Positions 1 to 5,682 of a DNA stretch of 5,682 bases are shown in pieces. This stretch comes from M3007 sp964481485. Lineage in GTDB: Bacteria; Bacteroidota; Bacteroidia; Chitinophagales; Saprospiraceae. The notes below the pieces were generated by a model. It saw only the letters and a list, made by a program, of their open reading frames with translations, had not been told where the DNA came from and made no database searches. The stretch spans positions 1-5,682 of the forward strand of contig CAYZVM010000298.1 in NCBI GenBank assembly GCA_964481485.1, given 5' to 3'. Both the position numbers and the translations under genes were made by a program. How positions within the stretch are numbered: position 1 is the first letter of the stretch; every line of letters begins with the position of its first letter.

Positions 1-2339
1 GCCAGCATCCACCATTCCACCGAAATGCGGTACGGATAATCGCTCAGCCATTTATTCATGCCGTAAAAAACGAGCGGCGAAGCCAGCACAAACGCAATGC
101 CCAGCAGTTTCAGGAAACCCGAACTGAGCAGCCCGACCACCGACACCACACTTGCGCCCAGCACTTTGCGGATGCCGATTTCTTTTGTTTTTTGAAACGC
201 CGTGTACGTTGTCAGGCCGAACAACCCAAAACATGAAATCAGAATGGCGAGCAGCGCAAAATAGCCAATCAAATCCGACAGGCGTTGTTCGGCCTCGTAG
301 CTGCGGGCGATGCCTTCATTCAAAAACTGCGGCTCAAACACCTTTTCCGGGAAAAACTGCTGCCACGTTTTTTCAATATGCGCCATACCTTCCGTGAAAC
401 GGCCACCCCGCAACCGAACCGAAAACGTGTTGAACTGATTGGGGCTGACCACCAGAGCCAATGGCAAGATTTCGCCGCGCAACGAAGCAAAATGAAAATC
501 GCGGAACACGCCCACCACCTGCCCGTCGCGGCCTTCCATGTTGATGCGTTTGCCCACCGCATTTTCCGGCGTTTGCCACCCGAGGGTTTTCGCCGCCTGT
601 TCATTGATGAGATAGCCGCTGATATGGTCGGTGCCGAAGGATTTGTCAAAATCACGCCCGGCGAGTATTTGCAGGCCGTACAATTGTGAAAAATCATAAT
701 CCACCGCCATCCCCGACATGAAAAGGTTGTCTTCCGGGCGGATGCTGTCGGTCGTAAAATTGCGCCGCACCGAGCCAAAACCCGGCACCCCCTGCGATTG
801 GGTTGTCGCTACAATGGCAGAATTTTTCAATAATTCTTCTTCAAACGCGAGGGTTTTGCTGCGCAAATTCTGGTCAATTTGCCCAAAAACTGCGTTCATG
901 TTGGCGCTAAAAAGCGGCACTTGCAACACATTGTCTTTTTCAAAACCCAAGGGGAAATTGCGCAGATAATCCAATTGCGCATAAATGACAATCGTGCCGG
1001 CAATGAGCGCGATGGCCACAAAAAACTGAGCGGTCGTGAGCATTTTGCGGAGCAAAGCCCCGCCCGGCGCGCCAGTCGCACCCTTCAGCCCCGCCACTGG
1101 CTGAAAACGGCTGATGAACCACGCCGGATAACCGCCAGCCAAAAGCCCCGCTACAATAAAAATCAACGAAAACAACCCTAACACCGGCCAATCGCGTACA
1201 AAATCCAAGGTGATTTCCGTGCCGGTCACATGGTTGAGCAGAGGCAAACCCAACACCACCAGCGCCAACGACAGCAAAAAAGCCAAAAAACCCATCAACA
1301 GCGACTCGCCGAGATATTGCCTTATCAAAGCGCCCCGCCCCGCGCCCAACACCTTGCGCAGGCTCACCTCGCGCACCCGCTGCATCGCCGAGGCGGTGGT
1401 CAGGTTGATAAAATTGATACAGGCAATCAGCAGCGTGAGCAGACCGATAGTCAGGAAAATGCGCAAATAATTCGTGTTGGCCGCCGCCACTGGCTCACTG
1501 TCCGATTGAGATTTCAAGTGAATATCGCGCACGGGCAGTAGCGAAAACTCCTGTTTGTCGCGCACCTGCGGGCGGCCAAACTGGCGGATGAATGCGCCCA
1601 TTTTCTCGGCCACCACGTCGGGGTTGGCGTTGTCGGCGAGCAGGAGATAGGTGTAGGAATGGGAAGCCACCCAGTTCTGGGTGAGGTTGTTGCGGATTTG
1701 GTCGCGGGAATAGCCCGGCTCGATGTCGTACATCGCCGAGTAGGGCGCCAGAAAATCGAAACGCAGGTGCGCGTTGGAGGGCCAGTCGCGCACCACGCCC
1801 GTCACCTTGAACGGCCCCTGGTTGGCGAGATAGATCGACTTGCCAAGCGCAGGCTGAGCGCCGAAGAATTTGCGGGCGTTCGTTTCATTCAGGACGATGG
1901 AAAACGGCTCGTTCAGCGCCGTCGCCGCATGGCCTTCCAGAAAATCAAAAGTCAGGATTTGCAGGATGGTGCTATCGGCAAAATGCGCGTCCCCGAGTTC
2001 AATTTGTGTGTTGCTCGCGGGTTCGCGCACACTCACGCTGCGGGGGTACATCCGCGCGGCCACCTTGATTTCGGGTATCTGTGCCGCCAGCAAGGGTGCC
2101 ATCGGGGCGGGGCTGTTGATGAGCACCATGTCCGGGTCGGCAAACCTCGGCAGGTAGTTGACCCGGTAGGCCGTTTTTTGATTGGCCTGAAAATCATCAT
2201 AACTGTGTTCGTGCCGGATGAACAGGATGATGAGAAAACAACACGCCAGCCCGAGCGCCAGCCCCGCGATGTTGAGGAAGGCGTAGAGGCGGTTTTTCGA
2301 CAGGTTGCGGAGTGCGATTTTGAGATAGTTTTGTAGCAT
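1..2339 (-). CDS. ABC transporter permease, FtsX/MacB-like, two-repeat type (3' end beyond window)
   Basis: The frame is open from the ATG at 2339-2337 to the left edge, giving about 779 residues; the last few dozen, with the final membrane helix, are missing. The start MLQNYLKIALRNLSKNR is typical of the family, and an in-frame TAG lies 9 codons upstream. Order of parts: membrane helix at about 19-43; a MacB-type periplasmic domain to about 290; helices near 291-315, 340-362 and 383-405, with the FtsX motif VREVSLRKVLGA near 320-331; a helix near 430-456; a second periplasmic domain to about 680; a helix near 688-707; a second FtsX motif EIGIRKVLGA near 718-727; and a helix near 735-757. The family works in the inner membrane with a separate ATP-binding subunit, exporting or extruding substrates by mechanotransmission. 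No ATPase gene is in the window and the substrate cannot be told. The frame looks intact. Family assignment is firm; specific function is unknown. Confidence 0.95.
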   Translation of the reverse strand, partial: MLQNYLKIALRNLSKNRLYAFLNIAGLALGLACCFLIILFIRHEHSYDDFQANQKTAYRVNYLPRFADPDMVLINSPAPMAPLLAAQIPEIKVAARMYPRSVSVREPASNTQIELGDAHFADSTILQILTFDFLEGHAATALNEPFSIVLNETNARKFFGAQPALGKSIYLANQGPFKVTGVVRDWPSNAHLRFDFLAPYSAMYDIEPGYSRDQIRNNLTQNWVASHSYTYLLLADNANPDVVAEKMGAFIRQFGRPQVRDKQEFSLLPVRDIHLKSQSDSEPVAAANTNYLRIFLTIGLLTLLIACINFINLTTASAMQRVREVSLRKVLGAGRGALIRQYLGESLLMGFLAFLLSLALVVLGLPLLNHVTGTEITLDFVRDWPVLGLFSLIFIVAGLLAGGYPAWFISRFQPVAGLKGATGAPGGALLRKMLTTAQFFVAIALIAGTIVIYAQLDYLRNFPLGFEKDNVLQVPLFSANMNAVFGQIDQNLRSKTLAFEEELLKNSAIVATTQSQGVPGFGSVRRNFTTDSIRPEDNLFMSGMAVDYDFSQLYGLQILAGRDFDKSFGTDHISGYLINEQAAKTLGWQTPENAVGKRINMEGRDGQVVGVFRDFHFASLRGEILPLALVVSPNQFNTFSVRLRGGRFTEGMAHIEKTWQQFFPEKVFEPQFLNEGIARSYEAEQRLSDLIGYFALLAILISCFGLFGLTTYTAFQKTKEIGIRKVLGASVVSVVGLLSSGFLKLLGIAFVLASPLVFYGMNKWLSDYPYRISVEWWML

Positions 2340-2343
2340 AGCC

Positions 2344-2370
2344 GTAAAGCCGACAACCTGTCGGCTCTAC
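2344..2370. repeat. 27-base palindromic hairpin just upstream of the permease start
   Basis: The plus-strand arms GTAAAGCCGACA (2344-2355) and TGTCGGCTCTAC (2359-2370) enclose the loop ACC. The inner 8 bp pair perfectly and the whole stem is 12 bp with a single mismatch, which becomes a G-U wobble in the minus-strand transcript. It ends 4 bases before the permease ATG, so it would occupy the leader. No T-run follows on either strand, which argues against an intrinsic terminator. It could be a dispersed REP-like palindrome or a translation-control hairpin; the sequence alone does not decide. Confidence 0.75.
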
Positions 2371-2474
2371 AATTCCCCACACCTCGTGCCGAAATGTTTA
2401 TGGGTTGATTGTCAGATTTTTAGGAAAGGAAAAAACGCGGTTGGATGTTCGGTTTCGGACGGTTGGGTGTGCGG
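2371..2474. other. Intergenic stretch left of the assembly gap, no gene seen
   Basis: About 100 bases between the permease leader hairpin and the N run. No reading frame here resembles a known protein. On the minus strand, which should carry the permease promoter, I found no TAnnTTTG box; the promoter may lie in or beyond the gap, or the gene may be cotranscribed with something upstream. Confidence 0.5.
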
Positions 2475-2484
2475 NNNNNNNNNN
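2475..2484. other. Assembly gap (10 N)
   Basis: Ten consecutive undetermined bases. A round-number run of this kind is usually a scaffolding placeholder of unknown true length, so adjacency of the permease and the genes to the right is not proven by the sequence itself. Confidence 0.95.
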
Positions 2485-2509
2485 TACGCGCTTTTGCAAC
2501 TACAACTCA

Positions 2510-2539
2510 TTGTGAGACCCTGATAATCATGTATCTTTG
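2510..2539 (+). promoter_or_regulatory. Bacteroidota-type sigma-A promoter
   Basis: TTG at 2510-2512, a 19-base spacer, then TATCTTTG at 2532-2539. This matches the Bacteroidota primary-sigma consensus (TTG about 19-21 bases before TAnnTTTG) without a mismatch. The expected transcript start is about 2543-2546, leaving a leader of roughly 11-14 bases before the ATG at 2557, consistent with a directly expressed small gene. No operator-like palindrome is evident around it. Confidence 0.75.
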
Positions 2540-2556
2540 TCACAAAATTGACGACT

Positions 2557-2799
2557 ATGACGGCTTCCTTGAACAATGCGCAGTTGGAAATTCTCAAACT
2601 TTTTGCTGCCGACCTGTCCGAAACGGAATTACAGGATTTGCGACGATTGTTGATAGAGTTCCGCTATCACCGTCTGCAACAAGCCATAGACAAACTCAAC
2701 CCTTCCCAAGAGCAAATAGAGGCATGGGGAAAGGATCACGACCGCACTCCTTACCGTTCGCAAAACGCTAAAAATCAGTCTGTGCTGGAAGGAAGATAG
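2557..2799 (+). CDS. Small antitoxin-like protein of the type paired with PIN-family toxins
   Basis: Encodes 80 residues from the ATG at 2557. The frame extends to a TTG at 2548, but the ATG is preferred because it fits the promoter and the first residues MTASLNNAQLEILKLF suit the family. It is mostly helical and charged: an amphipathic N-terminal helix (about 5-20), a second segment SETELQDLRRLLIEF (about 21-35), a linker, and a tail with HDRTPYRSQ (about 61-69). From memory, Bacteroidota proteins with the pattern 'NAQLEILKLF...LSExxL...L' and a terminal RTPY motif are encoded just before PIN-domain ribonuclease genes and are presumed antitoxins. Here no PIN coding sequence follows; the next ATG directly abuts the stop but opens a frame without PIN motifs. 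It may be a solitary antitoxin or the remnant of a broken pair. No membrane segment or signal peptide is seen. The gene looks real because it has a consensus promoter and a family-like sequence; its function is inferred. Confidence 0.75.
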   Translation: MTASLNNAQLEILKLFAADLSETELQDLRRLLIEFRYHRLQQAIDKLNPSQEQIEAWGKDHDRTPYRSQNAKNQSVLEGR

Positions 2800-2979
2800 A
2801 TGCCTGCTTTGAAAAGGTTGATTATCGCCGCGCGAGGGTGTTTTCACCCTGCGCAAGTGTGGCCAGATGCCCGGCATGAAACTCGATTTCATTTAGCGGC
2901 TCACGTTGGCTTGCGCCGAGTCAAAAGACACCGGCGTGGCGAGGAAGACCAAGTGGGGCTAAATTATTGGACGCAAAAT
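2800..2979. other. Intergenic, GC-rich, repeat-like stretch without a gene
   Basis: These 180 bases lie between two convergent genes and are richer in G and C than the NTPase/PLD genes to the right, up to about 2960 where AT-rich sequence begins. They contain the hairpin at 2830-2854 and a short palindrome ATGCC-C-GGCAT. The plus-strand frame from the ATG at 2800 gives a basic, low-complexity peptide with no family features and runs antisense into the end of the PLD gene, so it is not called. No transposase fragment was recognised. Confidence 0.5.
2830..2854. repeat. Hairpin in the convergent intergenic region
   Basis: AGGGTG (2835-2840), loop TTTT, CACCCT (2845-2850) form a perfect 6-bp stem. 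It is extended by four more pairs, GCGC with GCGC, after one bulged G at 2834. Sitting between a plus-strand and a minus-strand gene end, it could act as a bidirectional transcription end or belong to a dispersed palindromic repeat. No T-run of intrinsic-terminator type follows on either side. Confidence 0.6.
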
Positions 2980-4167
2980 TCATTGTTTTATTTGATTTTT
3001 CTCTATTTCAATATCAAAACAGTTCCAATGATTTTCCCATTCTTCTCTTCCGTACCCCTCTATTAAATCTACAATCTTATAATCCTTCGGAACCGCAGGA
3101 AAATAAATTTCACATTCAAGGACATCTCCATTTATTGCATGTGATTGAATGACATGTACCATTTTATTGTTGTGGTCAACAAATCTCCCTTCAATTAAAT
3201 TTGGTTTGTAGCCTCGATGTTCAATCCAATCATAATTCTCATTAAATTTTGAGGGGGTGCTTTCATCGTTGAACTGAATTATTGAATTCCCCTCCAGTTC
3301 TTCTGCAACCAATAAATTATTCAATCTAATATTTTTGACCGCAATCAATTTGATTATCCTATCAGTATTTTTTGAATCTCTTAATAACCATGCAAACTTG
3401 GCATTAGGCCCATGCATCCAAGCGCTTTCATGAACAATTGTTCGAAAATGGAGAATAGTCCTATTTTCTAGCAACTCGATCTTGTCAAGCAAATAGTCTT
3501 TTTTCCAAAGCCTATAAACGACATCCCTAATTTCAACTTTTTCTGATTCTGCCTTTTGGTTATTAGGATTGATGCTTGTTGAAACCCCCAATAAATTCCG
3601 AGCATTTGTAAGATTTCCTTTCTTCCTTTCAATAGAGGCTCTTTGTTGAAGGTCGCTTGACAAATAATTTCTTGCACTAAAAATACTTGTGAATCTAATA
3701 GGTACTTGTGCAAAAGGAGTTATGTCTTTTTGCAATGGCAATTCTTTTCTTATCTTGTCGAATTCTTCAACAAAAGCATCTGTAATGCCATTGATGCCCT
3801 TGAAAACAGTTATATTTTCGCAATTGATAGTAGATGCTAAATAAGTCCAATTAAAAGAACCATTTATTAAAACGGAATCATCAATGATGCAAAACTTATG
3901 ATGCATAGGACAATCATTGTCTCCAAAATAAAGATTGCCACCCATATCTATAAATTTCTGCCAATCTAACCCCCCAATTCGATTGTTTATCTCATCGTTT
4001 ATAATTATCAAATCGACTTTTAAATTTGACTTTATTTGGTTATAAATTACTTGGTACAAATCGATATTCGTAAACCATGCAACTGCGATCTTAATGCTAT
4101 GCTTTGCATTATTCAGCTCATTAATTATTACCTCTTTATGATCCTTGAAATGAGTTTTAATTTCCAT
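2980..4167 (-). CDS. Phospholipase D-like (single HKD) domain protein with TPR-like and unrecognised C-terminal parts
   Basis: Encodes 395 residues. The N-terminal part (about 1-145) has the PLD fold layout: a helix and strand (SIKIAVAWFTN, 24-34), a second strand (VDLIIINDE, 51-59), then the HKD signature with His89, Lys91 and Asp96, followed by GSFNW (103-107) and NCEN (115-118). With one HKD copy, proteins of this class (Nuc-type nucleases and relatives) normally act as homodimers on phosphodiester bonds of nucleic acid, or sometimes lipid. All signature residues are present, so activity is plausible. Residues about 172-206 resemble a TPR helix pair (GNLTNARNLL...INPNN). Residues about 235-390 look beta-rich and end with YFPAVPKDYKIVDLIEG (355-371), an unidentified domain. 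There is no signal peptide or membrane helix, so it is probably cytoplasmic. The start follows the NTPase stop by 9 bases with an A-rich leader, indicating co-translation or cotranscription. The PLD call is firm; substrate and role are inferred. Confidence 0.9.
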   Translation of the reverse strand: MEIKTHFKDHKEVIINELNNAKHSIKIAVAWFTNIDLYQVIYNQIKSNLKVDLIIINDEINNRIGGLDWQKFIDMGGNLYFGDNDCPMHHKFCIIDDSVLINGSFNWTYLASTINCENITVFKGINGITDAFVEEFDKIRKELPLQKDITPFAQVPIRFTSIFSARNYLSSDLQQRASIERKKGNLTNARNLLGVSTSINPNNQKAESEKVEIRDVVYRLWKKDYLLDKIELLENRTILHFRTIVHESAWMHGPNAKFAWLLRDSKNTDRIIKLIAVKNIRLNNLLVAEELEGNSIIQFNDESTPSKFNENYDWIEHRGYKPNLIEGRFVDHNNKMVHVIQSHAINGDVLECEIYFPAVPKDYKIVDLIEGYGREEWENHWNCFDIEIEKNQIKQ

Positions 4168-4176
4168 TTTTAAATT

Positions 4177-5682
4177 TCATTTATTGTACTGTGATTCGAT
4201 TTCAATTGTAACTGTGTCTGCCTGTAACCAGTGACGAAATTGTCTAACTATGTTAATGTCTGATTGCGTCCCATCTTCCCTCATGTGTGTCCATTTTACA
4301 TTCTCTGCATTTACTTGGTTGAGTTTGTAAACTTTTGAAATCGCCTTTTCAATAACAGTTTTATCAAAAATTGAAACGAAGAATTGATATTGTTCCTTTG
4401 TAAAATCTGTCTTGTATGGTCCAACAACTGCTGTGCTATATCCTGTTGGAGTAAAAGCCCGCAGTAAGTCAATGACTTTCTTTGCATCTTTCTTCAGGAT
4501 ACCGTTGATGTACTTTGTAACGGCTTTTTTGTTTTGTCCTGCCCACGAAGCAAAAAGATAGTTTACATGTTCTGGAAACTTTTCAAAAATAGGCTGCTTG
4601 TCTGCTTCTTTCAATGCTCGCTTAATCATTACCGTTGCTAATTGTTCATATTGCTCATTGGTAAATATTTTTTGTTCGGGTGTGTCGCCTCTCCGTAACC
4701 AATTATTTAGCTCATAAGCAAATTCAAAATGTTTTGCCTCGTACATTAGATCTTTTGCAAGTGCAAACTGTTCAACTTTATTGCTGTGTTTTTTAATAAG
4801 CTGATATATGAAAATTGCAGATTGTCCATTAGGTGTTTCAAAACCAAGGCCAAAAGAAAAACCATTACGTTTTGGAAATACTTCGGAAGTAGCTGAAATT
4901 GCTTTAGCAATTTTGACGGCTTCCTCCCACCTAAAATCTTCTTCAATGCTACGGATTTTTTGAAGGAAGTTGTCAGGCGAGCTTTGCTCAACAAGTGTCT
5001 TAATAGAACTTGCTACCTCATAAATTGATTGAGCCGAAACATCAGAAAGAAAGTTTTGAAACGCTATGTCAGAGATTTCACCTTTAATTACTGCATAACT
5101 GAAATACTTGTTGAAATACTTAGGTGATACAATTCGCTTTTGTTTAAACCAATCATTTGTCAATCTACCATCATAAGAAACGTAATTATGAAAAACTTCA
5201 TTTAGTCGTGGGAAAAGTTCCTCTAACAAATTTTGAATGCAACTCCTTTGTTTTTTAGTGAGATTTTTTCCAAGAAGTTCCAAGTGTTCCTTGAGTGAAC
5301 TTACCTTATCGGTGTCTTTTCCATAAGAGAACCTTTCGGAGTATGAGCCAATAAAATATTCGGGATTATATTTTACAAACTCATAATGGCTTGGATAAAA
5401 AATCTTTATTGCTTCAATAAGCATCAAGTCAGCTAAGTTTACTTCACCTGCTAAGAGTGGCAACGAAAAGGAAAGAGTATTTCCGTACCTAACGGCCAAT
5501 CTGGGAGTGTCTAATTTAATTAGAATATTACTTGTGAACTCACCAATAAATCTTCTTACCTCATCTTCGGTAAGATAGATATTGTTTGAGTTAATTGCCT
5601 TGTCAACCAACTGAAAACAGAATTGCTTTAATAGACTTCTTGCGAAAGTGCTAACTTTCGCGGATGAGCAAGTTTGACAAGA
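4177..5682 (-). CDS. KAP-family P-loop NTPase, C-terminal part (5' end missing)
   Basis: The frame is open from the right edge to the TGA at 4179-4177, giving 501 residues. The segment LDTPRLAVRYGNTLSFSLPL (about 57-76), then GEVN (79-82), LIEAIKIFYPSHYEF and NPEYF (106-110), matches the region after the sensor part in bacterial KAP NTPases as I remember them. The rest is helical, lysine-rich and not assignable. Walker A and B, expected in the N-terminal half, are not in the window. KAP proteins, named after Kidins220/ARMS and PifA, include the F-plasmid phage-exclusion protein PifA; many are membrane-associated. No ATG occurs before 5424, which is inside the conserved block. The TTG at 5610 would be a rare start. 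Thus the real start lies outside the window or the gene is truncated; a perfect palindrome at 5642-5661 is read through in frame, and the residues it encodes look unlike KAP sequence. The PLD gene follows after 9 bases. Confidence 0.8.
   Translation of the reverse strand, partial: SCQTCSSAKVSTFARSLLKQFCFQLVDKAINSNNIYLTEDEVRRFIGEFTSNILIKLDTPRLAVRYGNTLSFSLPLLAGEVNLADLMLIEAIKIFYPSHYEFVKYNPEYFIGSYSERFSYGKDTDKVSSLKEHLELLGKNLTKKQRSCIQNLLEELFPRLNEVFHNYVSYDGRLTNDWFKQKRIVSPKYFNKYFSYAVIKGEISDIAFQNFLSDVSAQSIYEVASSIKTLVEQSSPDNFLQKIRSIEEDFRWEEAVKIAKAISATSEVFPKRNGFSFGLGFETPNGQSAIFIYQLIKKHSNKVEQFALAKDLMYEAKHFEFAYELNNWLRRGDTPEQKIFTNEQYEQLATVMIKRALKEADKQPIFEKFPEHVNYLFASWAGQNKKAVTKYINGILKKDAKKVIDLLRAFTPTGYSTAVVGPYKTDFTKEQYQFFVSIFDKTVIEKAISKVYKLNQVNAENVKWTHMREDGTQSDINIVRQFRHWLQADTVTIEIESQYNK
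5642..5661. repeat. Perfect 8-bp palindrome at the edge of recognisable KAP sequence
   Basis: GCGAAAGT (5642-5649), loop GCTA, ACTTTCGC (5654-5661). A second, weaker pairing of TCTTG (5638-5642) with CAAGA (5678-5682) could make a larger element. It is more GC-rich than the NTPase gene. It could be a dispersed REP-like repeat inserted into or next to the NTPase gene. It does not match the sequence of the hairpins at 2344-2370 or 2830-2854. Confidence 0.7.

Noticed and set aside
1659..2336. 225-residue plus-strand open frame
   Set aside because: It lies wholly antisense to the permease gene, in GC-rich DNA where such shadows are common. Its arginine/histidine-rich product shows no family features.
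2344..2370. Intrinsic terminator
   Set aside because: The stem is strong, but neither strand has a following T-run and it precedes a start codon closely.
2548..2556. TTG at 2548 as start of the antitoxin-like gene
   Set aside because: The ATG at 2557 gives a family-like N terminus and a normal leader length from the promoter; TTG would leave almost no leader.
2445..2771. Plus-strand open frame crossing the N run
   Set aside because: It is only continuous because undetermined bases are translated as X, and it overlaps the better-supported antitoxin-like gene in another frame.
2800..3066. 88-residue plus-strand frame starting right after the antitoxin-like gene
   Set aside because: The position suits a toxin gene, but no PIN acidic motif is present, the composition looks non-coding, and the end runs antisense into the PLD gene.
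5608..5610. TTG at 5610 as the true start of the NTPase gene
   Set aside because: The frame is open upstream to the window edge and KAP-like residues (RSLLKQFCFQ) precede it, so it is probably an internal codon.
1..5682. tRNA, rRNA, CRISPR array or insertion-sequence transposase
   Set aside because: No cloverleaf, spaced direct repeats or transposase motifs were seen on either strand; this was by eye, not by a covariance or profile search.

Overview
The window looks like a piece of a Bacteroidota genome, possibly from the Saprospiria/Cytophagia side, though that finer placement is a guess. Three things point there: a large two-repeat FtsX/MacB-type permease of the kind abundant in this phylum; a promoter that fits the Bacteroidota consensus exactly (TTG, 19 bases, TATCTTTG); and A-rich leaders without Shine-Dalgarno sites. 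A run of 10 N at 2475-2484 marks a scaffold join, so the order of the left and right parts is an assembly inference.

Left part (1-2474, GC-rich): one long minus-strand gene starting at 2339 and running off the left edge. It encodes about 779 residues of an ABC transporter permease with two MacB-like periplasmic domains and two FtsX cores. Its start codon lies 4 bases after a strong 12-bp hairpin. The stretch from 2371 to the N run holds no recognisable gene.

Middle part (2485-2979): a plus-strand promoter drives an 80-residue protein resembling the small antitoxin-like partner of PIN-family toxins in Bacteroidota. No PIN gene follows. The 180 bases after it are a GC-rich, repeat-like stretch with a hairpin.

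Right part (2980-5682, AT-rich): two minus-strand genes 9 bases apart, certainly arranged as an operon. The upstream gene encodes the C-terminal part of a KAP-family P-loop NTPase. The downstream gene encodes a protein with one phospholipase D (HKD) nuclease-like domain fused to a TPR-like helical pair and an unrecognised C-terminal domain. KAP NTPases include the phage-exclusion protein PifA, and PLD-fold proteins include nucleases, so the pair is a plausible but unproven defence-type module. A perfect palindrome at 5642-5661 lies close to where KAP similarity seems to begin, and no start codon is visible before it. The NTPase gene may therefore be truncated rather than just cut by the window edge.
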